7,566 bases of DNA from Paracoccaceae bacterium (GTDB lineage Bacteria; Pseudomonadota; Alphaproteobacteria; Rhodobacterales; Rhodobacteraceae). The notes beneath the pieces were generated by a model. The model made no database searches, was not told where the DNA came from, and worked only from the letters and a program-made list of their open reading frames with translations. The position numbers were made by a program, and so were the translations under genes. Position 1 is the first letter of the stretch, and each line of letters begins with the position of its first letter. The stretch is taken from assembly GCA_007123625.1 (NCBI GenBank), contig SKKS01000191.1:1-7566 (forward strand), in the 5' to 3' direction. Below are positions 1 through 5,128 of this stretch, piece after piece.

Positions 1-191
1 CCCGGAATCACCCGCGTGTTGTTCAGAATCAGCCGGTCGCCGGACCGCAGGATATCGGGCAGGTCGTGCACATGGCGGTCCGCCAGCACATCCCCCAGGG
101 CCACCAGCAGCCGGGCCGCCGGGCGCGGATGCACCGGCCGCGTCGCGATCAGGTGCTCCGGCAGGTCGAAATCGAAATCGGACAGGCGCAT
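1..191 (-). CDS. queA: S-adenosylmethionine:tRNA ribosyltransferase-isomerase QueA, N-terminal part (gene cut by left window edge)
   Basis: QueA transfers and isomerises the ribosyl part of SAM onto 7-aminomethyl-7-deazaguanine at tRNA position 34, giving epoxyqueuosine in the cytoplasmic queuosine pathway. Only the first 63 codons are visible. The protein begins MRLSDFDFDLPEHLIATRP, continues with PRPAARLL, and reaches GDRLILNNTRVIP at the window edge. Known QueA proteins start in the same way: a DF-F-LPE-LIA opening, a P-R-ARLL stretch, then a GD-L-x-N-NTRVIPARL segment. The ATG at 189-191 has a GGAG ribosome site (complement of 200-203) eight bases upstream. The gene is divergent from bcp across about 110 bases. 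The remainder of roughly 350 residues lies outside the window, so catalytic residues further in cannot be checked. The family call is firm. Confidence 0.92.
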   Translation of the reverse strand, partial: MRLSDFDFDLPEHLIATRPVHPRPAARLLVALGDVLADRHVHDLPDILRSGDRLILNNTRVIP

Positions 192-303
192 GGGCGGAAC
201 TCCGGGCGGACGCGTTGGCGGCATAGGCGCGCGAGGGGGCTTTATCTTTGCCGCATGTCCCCTACAACATCGCGCAGGTCAATCAGCAGTGAGGACAGCT
301 CCC

Positions 304-780
304 ATGCCGCAAACAGGTGACGAGGCCCCCGATTTCACCCTGCCCCGCGACGGCGGCGGCGAACTTGCGTTGTCGGCGCTCCGCCCGTCCAAGGTGGTGT
401 TGTATTTCTATCCCAAGGACGACACATCGGGCTGCACAAAGGAGGCGCTTGGCTTCACCGAAGCCGCCGATGAATTTGCCGCAGCGGGCGCCGTCGTGGT
501 TGGCGTGTCGAAGGACACAGCAGCCAAACATGACAAGTTCATCGCCAAACACGAGCTCAAGGTCGCGCTGGTGTCGGACGCGGAAAGCGATGTGTGCGAA
601 CGCTATGGCGTCTGGGCCGAAAAATCCATGTATGGCAAGAAGTACTTCGGCATCGAACGCAGCACATTCCTGATCGACGCGGATGGGCGGATCGCGCGAA
701 TCTGGCACAAGGTCAAAGTGCCCGGCCACGTCGAAGAGGTACTCGAAGCCACGCGTGCACTTCCGCAATCCGCAACCTGA
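304..780 (+). CDS. bcp: Peroxiredoxin, PrxQ/Bcp type, apparently without the usual resolving cysteine
   Basis: This is a cytoplasmic thiol peroxidase (158 aa) expected to reduce hydrogen peroxide and organic hydroperoxides. It belongs to the AhpC/TSA thioredoxin-fold family. Visible motifs are the start PxxGDEAPDFTLP (residues 2-14), the strand VVLYFYPKDDTSGCT (31-45) with the peroxidatic Cys44 in a T-S-G-C context, the DVCERYGVW block (96-104), and EKSMYGKKYFGIERSTFLID (106-125). In E. coli Bcp the resolving cysteine lies five residues after the peroxidatic one. Here that position is Leu49. The only other cysteine is Cys98. The ATG at 304 was chosen because GAGGA (291-295) precedes it by eight bases and the family N-terminus starts there. 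The frame stays open upstream to position 16, but that extension has no family resemblance and overlaps queA. A 10-bp hairpin follows the stop codon. Confidence 0.93.
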   Translation: MPQTGDEAPDFTLPRDGGGELALSALRPSKVVLYFYPKDDTSGCTKEALGFTEAADEFAAAGAVVVGVSKDTAAKHDKFIAKHELKVALVSDAESDVCERYGVWAEKSMYGKKYFGIERSTFLIDADGRIARIWHKVKVPGHVEEVLEATRALPQSAT

Positions 781-792
781 GCGTGCAACTGA

Positions 793-816
793 CTGCGTTG
801 TGCCTGCACAACGCAG
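793..816 (+). terminator. Hairpin after bcp, probable transcription end
   Basis: A perfect 10-bp stem (CTGCGTTGTG at 793-802, CACAACGCAG at 807-816) with a CCTG loop starts 12 bases after the bcp stop codon. No T-run follows it, so it is not a textbook intrinsic terminator. It could be a 3'-end stabiliser or a Rho-assisted end. Its place between bcp and a gene with its own likely promoter supports a terminator role. Confidence 0.5.
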
Positions 817-887
817 CAGACTTCGGCAGGTTCCCGCTCATTTGGGCCTCCAGATTTGGTGCGTAGCAGCAACAGGTTTCAAATTTG

Positions 888-916
888 TTGCAGCCAGGGA
901 AACAAGACCCTATCAC
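888..916 (+). promoter_or_regulatory. Candidate sigma-70-type promoter of the M23 peptidase-bactofilin operon
   Basis: TTGCAG (888-893) and TATCAC (911-916) are separated by 17 bases, and transcription would start near 923. The match to consensus is only partial (TTG of the -35; four of six at the -10). It is nevertheless the best pair in the 198-base gap between bcp and the peptidase gene. The inverted repeat GCAACA (869-874)/TGTTGC (886-891) overlaps the -35 box and could be an operator. Confidence 0.33.
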
Positions 917-926
917 TCCGTCCCGG

Positions 927-965
927 GAAGCGGGTCAGATGCAGTCGAGCAGAGACACCCGCTTC
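927..965 (+). promoter_or_regulatory. Leader hairpin upstream of the M23 peptidase gene
   Basis: GAAGCGGGT (927-935) pairs perfectly with ACCCGCTTC (957-965), giving nine base pairs around a 21-base loop. The stem ends 13 bases before the ATG at 979. If the promoter proposed at 888-916 is right, the mRNA would begin almost directly with this stem. That could protect its 5' end or affect access to the weak ribosome site. The pairing is visible; the role is inferred. Confidence 0.3.
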
Positions 966-978
966 GACAAGCCAAAGA

Positions 979-2349
979 ATGCACCGAAAGCACGGGGACA
1001 GAAAGTTGTACCGACTGACCGACCGGCTGAATGCGCGGCTCGAGCCGCACTTGCCTGAACAGCGCCTGTTTCTCAAATCGGAAGCATCCACGCGATTCGT
1101 TCGTCTCCGCCCGTTGACACAAGCTATCGCCATTGGCGGTGTGAGTGCGTTCATAGGCTGGGCGATTTTGGCGACTTCGATCCTTCTGATGGACTCTATC
1201 GGGTCCGGCAACCTGCGTGATCAGGTCCAACGCGAGCAGGCGAATTACGAGCAACGCCTGAACACGCTTGCTGCAGAACGCGACCGTCGCAGCGAAGAGG
1301 CAGAGGCCGCGCACGCACGCTTCACCCAGGCCATGGCCCGCGTGGCCGAAATGCAGTCGACGCTTCTGGCCACCGAAGAGCGCCGCATGGAGCTTGAGAC
1401 CGGGATCGAAACAGTCCAGCGGACCCTGCGCCGCACCGTGCGCGAACGCGACGAAGCGCGCCAACATCTGGCAGCACTGGCCCGCGAACAGGACGAGAAC
1501 GGCAACGGCATCCGCAGCGCCGCCGAAACCGCCAAGGACGCCACCGATACGCTGGACTTCCTGCTTACCGCACTCGAACAGACCTCGATCGAGCGGGATG
1601 CATCGGGCCACATGGCAGACCAGTTCCGCCAGCAGGCCGAACACATGGCGATGCAGACGCGCCTGATGACCGAACGCAACAACCGCATTTTCACCCAGCT
1701 TGAAGAAGCGATCGAGCTTGCCATGGTGCCGATGGAGCGCGCGTTCCGCAATGCGGGCGTACAGCCGCAACAGATACTTTCGGCGGTGCGCTCCGGCGCG
1801 CAGACGGAAACGCCGGCGCTGCGTCCGATCGCAGTTTCCACCCATGGCACCCTTGCCCCCGACAGCATCGAAGCACGCGCCAACGGGGTGCTTGGCGGGC
1901 TGGACACTCTCAATCGCTATCGAATCGGCGCAGGTAGGTTGCCGTTGTCGCGCCCGATCAGCACAGGGGCCGTGCGCCAGACATCTGGCTTCGGTATGCG
2001 CCGCCACCCGCTTACCGGTCGCTCGACCATGCACAACGGACTGGACTGGGCCGGACCTCGCGGAACGCCGATCCACGCCACCGCCGATGGTGTTGTGAAA
2101 TCCGCAGGCCGTCAGGGCGGTTATGGCAATCTCGTGGTTATCCAGCATGATTTCGGCATCGAAACCTATTACGCCCATTTGAACAGCATCAACGTGCGGG
2201 CCGGTCAAAGGGTCTCGCGCGGGGACCGAATAGGTGGTATGGGCACCACAGGCGCCTCGACCGGTGTGCACCTGCACTACGAGGTCCGCGCGAGTGGCAG
2301 ACCCGTGAATCCGATCACGTACATAAGGGCAGGACAGAATGTTTTCTAA
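979..2349 (+). CDS. Membrane-anchored coiled-coil M23 (LytM-type) metallopeptidase
   Basis: This is a zinc endopeptidase (456 aa) expected to cut peptidoglycan cross-links in the periplasm. Domains in order: a basic cytoplasmic segment (1-44), one transmembrane helix (about 46-71), a long charged coiled coil (about 80-250), a linker, and an M23 domain (about 336-452). The metal and catalytic signature is complete: His352 and Asp356 in MHNGLDWA, His400 in YYAH, and His431/His433 in HLHYE. There is no cleavable signal peptide, so it is probably anchored N-in with the peptidase outside. The bactofilin gene overlaps its last 11 bases, implying co-translation and a joint role in cell shape. The start is uncertain. 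The ATG at 979 has a weak ribosome site, while an in-frame TTG at 1006 is preceded at seven bases by GGGGA (994-998). Either start keeps all domains. Confidence 0.9.
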   Translation: MHRKHGDRKLYRLTDRLNARLEPHLPEQRLFLKSEASTRFVRLRPLTQAIAIGGVSAFIGWAILATSILLMDSIGSGNLRDQVQREQANYEQRLNTLAAERDRRSEEAEAAHARFTQAMARVAEMQSTLLATEERRMELETGIETVQRTLRRTVRERDEARQHLAALAREQDENGNGIRSAAETAKDATDTLDFLLTALEQTSIERDASGHMADQFRQQAEHMAMQTRLMTERNNRIFTQLEEAIELAMVPMERAFRNAGVQPQQILSAVRSGAQTETPALRPIAVSTHGTLAPDSIEARANGVLGGLDTLNRYRIGAGRLPLSRPISTGAVRQTSGFGMRRHPLTGRSTMHNGLDWAGPRGTPIHATADGVVKSAGRQGGYGNLVVIQHDFGIETYYAHLNSINVRAGQRVSRGDRIGGMGTTGASTGVHLHYEVRASGRPVNPITYIRAGQNVF

Positions 2350-2980
2350 GAGCCGTATCAACGAACCCGGCCCCAAGACCAACACACCACAGGAAACGCC
2401 TGCGCGCAGCGCGTCCGACGCGATCCCGGGTTTCCGTCCCCGACCAGAATTCGGCGATGCAGCACAGGCGACACGCGCCAAGCCGGCGGCGTCGGTGCTG
2501 TCTTCGGACCTGACGGTGACCGGCAACCTCAAGACCACAGGCGACATCGTGGTCGAAGGCGTAATTGACGGTGACATCCGTGCGCATCTTCTGACGGTCG
2601 GTGAGACAGCGACCATCCGTGGCGAGATCGTGGCCGACGACATCGTAATCAATGGCCGCGTGATCGGTCGCGTGCGCGGGCTGAAGGTGCGGCTGACATC
2701 GTCCGCGCGGGTCGAAGGCGATATCATCCACAAGACCATCGCCATCGAATCCGGGGCGCATTTCGAAGGCTCGGTGCAGCGTCAGGACGATCCGCTGGCC
2801 AACGCGCGCAACAAGGCCGCCGAACCCAAGCCCCAGGACAGCGGCGGCAACGCGCGCGCGGCACAGGCACCCAGCCCGGCCCCTGCGCAGCAGTCCTCCT
2901 CGTCCGCCGTCAAGGCAGCGACGGATCAGCGCAAGGCCGCCGACGGCAAAGCCACCAGCGACGTCCCGGCCAAAGGCTGA
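2339..2980 (+). CDS. Bactofilin (polymer-forming cytoskeletal protein, DUF583)
   Basis: Bactofilins polymerise without nucleotide into membrane-associated filaments that position cell-wall enzymes. The 213-residue protein has three parts. The N-terminal tail (1-50) begins MFSKSRIN. The core (about 51-148) carries the family's repeating beta-helix pattern: SSDLTVTGNLKTTGDIVVEG, then VDGDI-like turns as in VIDGDIRAH and INGRVIGRV, ending SARVEGDIIHKTIAIESG. The C-terminal tail (about 150-213) is rich in Ala, Pro, Gln, Ser and Lys and probably disordered. It makes this protein longer than small bactofilins of about 160 residues. The ATG at 2339 lies inside the end of the M23 gene; AGGA (2331-2334) and AAGGG (2325-2329) are possible ribosome sites. 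The MFSK start resembles the membrane-targeting peptide reported for Caulobacter BacA (recalled, not searched). The family call is firm; the partner role is inferred from context. Confidence 0.93.
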   Translation: MFSKSRINEPGPKTNTPQETPARSASDAIPGFRPRPEFGDAAQATRAKPAASVLSSDLTVTGNLKTTGDIVVEGVIDGDIRAHLLTVGETATIRGEIVADDIVINGRVIGRVRGLKVRLTSSARVEGDIIHKTIAIESGAHFEGSVQRQDDPLANARNKAAEPKPQDSGGNARAAQAPSPAPAQQSSSSAVKAATDQRKAADGKATSDVPAKG

Positions 2981-3049
2981 CCCGGCGTCGCCGGAGGCCA
3001 GAGGGCTCTCGCCCACAGCGTAATTGAACAAACTGCGAACAAACTATCC

Positions 3050-3069
3050 GCGGCGCCCTCGGGCGCCGC
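3050..3069. terminator. Bidirectional hairpin between the bactofilin and DUF2189 genes
   Basis: GCGGCGCCC (3050-3058) and GGGCGCCGC (3061-3069) form a near-perfect GC stem, realistically 8 bp with a CTCG tetraloop. It lies between two convergent genes. On the plus strand it is followed by GTGTGTTTC, and on the minus strand by ATAGTTTGTTCG. Both are moderately T-rich, which suits a terminator shared by both genes. Confidence 0.6.
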
Positions 3070-3113
3070 AGTGTGTTTCACGGCTTCGATTGCGGACCTC
3101 TGCCTGCGCGGGC

Positions 3114-3902
3114 TCAGCCCGTCTGCGCGTCGCGCGGCAGGACCATGCGGTAAAGATGCCAGCTTGCATGGCCAAGAACCGGCAACACCACCAGCAGCCC
3201 CAGGAACCACGGCAGCATCGCCAGGAACAGCAATCCGGCGATGATCCCCGCCCATACCAGCATGGTCACCGGACTTTGCATCACGGCCTGCACAGATGTG
3301 ATCATCGCGGTGATGAAATCCACCTCGCGGTCCAGCAGAAGCGGCAGACTGATCACCGTCAGGGCGAACAGCGTCAGTGCCATCACCCCGCCGATAACAC
3401 TGCCCAGCGCCAGCATCTGCAGCCCCGCCGGGGTCAGAAGCATTTCCCAGGTGGACCCGGTGATCGGTCGCATCCCGAAGAACAGCGCAAAGATCGTATG
3501 CGCGACGAAAACCCAGAACATAAAGGCCAGCATCACCACCATGGCCATCGATGGCGCCTGCCGGTCCCTCTGCGCCAGCAGACACCCCGCCACCGCGTTC
3601 CAGGCCAGCGGCTCGCCCGCTTCGATCCGGCGGCTGACCTCGTAAAGACCGCTGGCCGCAAAGGGCGCCAGCAGCGGAAAACCGACAGCGATGGGAATGA
3701 ACCACCAACTTTGCCCCGAGGCCAGAAAGACCGCGTAAAGCACAAGCCCACCGGCCACATAGACGCTGGAAAACGCCAGCCCGAAAAGCGGCGCGCGTCG
3801 AAAATCCGTCCAGCCCGCGCGCAGCGCCGCGCGCAGATCGTCGATTGATACCTGTCGCACAGCCGGAATCGACGATGCCGGTGGCAAAGTGTGTTCGGTC
3901 AT
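3114..3902 (-). CDS. DUF2189 family integral membrane protein, function unknown
   Basis: This 262-residue protein is mostly hydrophobic, with about six membrane helices (near residues 38-60, 67-87, 120-143, 162-190, 213-229 and 231-245). A soluble N-terminal stretch (1-37) contains the WTDFRRAPLFGL element characteristic of DUF2189 proteins, sometimes loosely labelled cytochrome c oxidase subunit I-like. No haem- or metal-ligand pattern is evident, so an oxidase role is not supported. The ATG at 3902 has a strong purine-rich ribosome site (complement of 3907-3918, reading AGGGAAGGGGAG) just upstream, and a promoter with TTGCCA and TAGAAT elements lies before it. The gene is therefore likely transcribed on its own, although read-through from zapA, 141 bases upstream, is possible. 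It converges on the bactofilin gene. The function is unknown; the family call is from memory. Confidence 0.85.
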   Translation of the reverse strand: MTEHTLPPASSIPAVRQVSIDDLRAALRAGWTDFRRAPLFGLAFSSVYVAGGLVLYAVFLASGQSWWFIPIAVGFPLLAPFAASGLYEVSRRIEAGEPLAWNAVAGCLLAQRDRQAPSMAMVVMLAFMFWVFVAHTIFALFFGMRPITGSTWEMLLTPAGLQMLALGSVIGGVMALTLFALTVISLPLLLDREVDFITAMITSVQAVMQSPVTMLVWAGIIAGLLFLAMLPWFLGLLVVLPVLGHASWHLYRMVLPRDAQTG

Positions 3903-3928
3903 TGGGCTCCCCTTCCCTCAAGACCTCG

Positions 3929-3958
3929 ATTCTAGTGCGCGGATGCAGGCGCTGGCAA
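3929..3958 (-). promoter_or_regulatory. Promoter of the DUF2189 gene
   Basis: Read on the minus strand, TTGCCA (complement of 3953-3958) and TAGAAT (complement of 3929-3934) are 18 bases apart. Transcription would start about 20 bases before the ATG. The -10 box matches five of six consensus bases. A GANTC site (3928-3932) overlaps the -10 box. Confidence 0.55.
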
Positions 3959-3963
3959 GTATT

Positions 3964-3985
3964 CCCGCAAGGGCGCCCTCGCGGG
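3964..3985 (-). other. Palindrome/hairpin in the zapA-DUF2189 spacer
   Basis: As minus-strand RNA, CCCGCGAGG pairs with CCUUGCGGG around a GCGC loop, giving nine pairs including one G-U wobble. On the plus strand the same position would be an A-C mismatch, so the structure is complete only in the direction in which zapA and the DUF2189 gene are transcribed. Outside it, AGUAU and AUACU could add five more pairs. It may be a second terminator, or part of a structured leader or small RNA. Confidence 0.4.
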
Positions 3986-4015
3986 ACGTCATACTCCGGA
4001 GGACGGAGCAACACC

Positions 4016-4033
4016 CGCGCCGTTCCCGGCGCG
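4016..4033 (-). terminator. Hairpin after zapA, probable terminator of the zauP-zapA operon
   Basis: A perfect 7-bp GC stem (CGCGCCG/CGGCGCG) with a four-base loop begins 10 bases past the zapA stop codon. On the minus strand it is followed by GTGTTGCTCC, which is only weakly T-rich. The position favours a terminator. The stem overlaps an alternative long-range pairing (4010-4021 with 3948-3963), so the two folds exclude each other. Confidence 0.45.
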
Positions 4034-4043
4034 TGCGCTGCGC

Positions 4044-4445
4044 TCAGAACTTGCGCCTGGCCTTGCTTTCAAGTTCGTCGGCCAGCGTCTCGGCGCGGGC
4101 GGCAAGTTCGGCCATGGCGTCGGTCACTTCTGGGGTCACGACGGGCACTTCGACACGTTCGGGCACCGGGGCGGGACGATTGCGCAGCGCCTCGATCTCG
4201 GCGCGCAGGCGCACCACCTCGGCTTCGGCGGCCTGCGCCTTGTCCTCGGCGGCGGCGGTCTTGTCGGCCAGCATCAGCCCGGACATGAGCAGCATCCGTT
4301 CCGTCGGCAAGCGCCCGATCTGGTTCAGGAGCGTGCGCGCCTCGGTATCCAGCATCCCTGCGGCGGCGTGCAGGTATTGCTCCTCACCCGGTTGACAGGC
4401 GACCTGGAAATCCTTGTTGCCGATGGTGATTGTCTGCTCAGACAT
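4044..4445 (-). CDS. zapA: Cell division protein ZapA
   Basis: ZapA binds and bundles FtsZ filaments at mid-cell, supporting the Z-ring in the cytoplasm. The 133-residue protein has the family layout. A compact N-terminal head (ITIGNKDFQVACQPGEEQYL, residues 6-25) is followed by a helix with AAGMLDTEA, and then a helical/coiled-coil region (about 60-90). The C-terminal part is longer than in short ZapA proteins, with a Pro/Val-rich linker (91-105) and a final helix (107-130). The start at 4445 is set by a perfect AGGAGG (complement of 4452-4457) six bases upstream and by the MSEQTITIGN opening. The open frame runs further upstream but is then antiparallel noise inside the neighbour. The gene overlaps the end of the coiled-coil gene by eight bases, so the two are translationally coupled. 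Confidence 0.9.
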   Translation of the reverse strand: MSEQTITIGNKDFQVACQPGEEQYLHAAAGMLDTEARTLLNQIGRLPTERMLLMSGLMLADKTAAAEDKAQAAEAEVVRLRAEIEALRNRPAPVPERVEVPVVTPEVTDAMAELAARAETLADELESKARRKF

Positions 4446-4929
4446 GGGTGTCCTCCTGGCTGACCAGCGGGCGGAGTTCCGACAGGATCTCTTCCATCTC
4501 GGCCATTTCAGCGCGCCGCTCGGCCTGCAGCGCTTCAAGTTCCGCCGCAAGCGAACGGTTCAGCACCACGGATTCGGTGGCGCCCTCAAGCTGCGCTTCG
4601 CGCAGGGCGGCGTTCGATTCCATCAACTTGGTGTTCGCCTTCTTGAGCCGCAGCATTTCCAGGCTCTGCAGATCCAGCTGTTCTGTCAGGCGCGCCAGCC
4701 GCCGCTCCAGTTGCGACACCGAAGTTTCCTGGCGTTGCCGCACGTTGTTCACCCGGTCGCTCAACTGGGCGTTGGTTGCCTTTTCCTTGTCCAGCGCCGC
4801 GCGCAGGGCCGTGATTTCTGACTCTGCCCCGGCCTCTGCAACCGGGCGCGCTTCCAGCGCTTTCGCGCTGCGTCCGATCCGGTCCAGCGCCGCGACGATC
4901 CGGCGCTCGAGTTCCGCAATCCGACTCAT
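4438..4929 (-). CDS. Coiled-coil protein upstream of zapA, probable ZauP-like ZapA partner
   Basis: This 163-residue soluble protein is almost entirely helical. It is rich in Glu, Arg, Ala and Leu, with heptad-like stretches at about 1-22, 35-112 and 125-155. It contains no cysteine, membrane segment or enzymatic motif. In Caulobacter a coiled-coil protein, ZauP, is encoded just upstream of zapA and works with ZapA to focus the Z-ring. The same order, strand and overlap here suggest the same role, but this is inference from context and composition, because coiled coils cannot be told apart by eye. The ATG at 4929 has a purine run (AGGGGGT, complement of 4934-4940) just upstream. The operon is divergent from tkt. 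A DUF4164-type annotation is also possible. Confidence 0.75.
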   Translation of the reverse strand: MSRIAELERRIVAALDRIGRSAKALEARPVAEAGAESEITALRAALDKEKATNAQLSDRVNNVRQRQETSVSQLERRLARLTEQLDLQSLEMLRLKKANTKLMESNAALREAQLEGATESVVLNRSLAAELEALQAERRAEMAEMEEILSELRPLVSQEDTHV

Positions 4930-4996
4930 ATCTACCCCCTGTGCTCTGCCCCTGGCGAATCACCGGTCAATGCACCGCGCCCGCTTCTGACCCGAG

Positions 4997-5023
4997 ATTA
5001 AACATTACCGCGAATCTTTCCAA
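4997..5023 (-). promoter_or_regulatory. Candidate promoter of the zauP-like/zapA operon
   Basis: On the minus strand TTGGAA (complement of 5018-5023) precedes TTTAAT (complement of 4997-5002) by 15 bases, a spacing shorter than ideal. This is the only AT-rich patch in the 199-base divergent region. A GAATC site (5012-5016) sits between the two boxes. The call is weak but positionally sensible, with a leader of about 60 bases. No convincing promoter was seen for tkt in the same region. Confidence 0.3.
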
Positions 5024-5128
5024 CCGCTCGCCGGTCTGTGGGGGGTCGTCAGGCCCCTCCCGGGCTGGAAACACCCGCACAAAGTGGCTATGACGCCGCC
5101 AACACACCTTGTCGAAGGACCATGCCCC

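Noticed and set aside
16..303. N-terminal extension of the peroxiredoxin frame back to position 16
   Set aside because: It overlaps queA, is Arg/Ser-rich without family resemblance, and the ATG at 304 has a good ribosome site.
856..978. N-terminal extension of the M23 peptidase from a TTG at 856
   Set aside because: There is no ribosome site, the region contains the likely promoter, and the extra 41 residues look non-coding.
913..2745. A 610-codon minus-strand open frame antisense to the M23 and bactofilin genes
   Set aside because: Its translation resembles no family, is Arg/Cys/His/Gly-rich, and spans two firmly identified genes. It is a GC-codon shadow.
3024..3848. A 274-codon plus-strand open frame antisense to the DUF2189 gene
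   Set aside because: It is extremely rich in Arg, Gln, His and Pro, as expected when hydrophobic codons are read backwards. The minus frame is a clear membrane protein.
3890..4085. 6S RNA (ssrS) in the zapA-DUF2189 spacer
   Set aside because: The position fits, but the spacer is short. I could not build the expected long closing stem and central bubble, and a good DUF2189 promoter lies within it. It is kept only as a search suggestion within the structured-spacer finding.
4998..5008. CtrA-like half site (TTAAACAT) in the zapA-tkt divergent region
   Set aside because: It differs from the TTAACCAT half-site by one base, and no second TTAA lies at the required spacing. A single half-site is too weak to claim.
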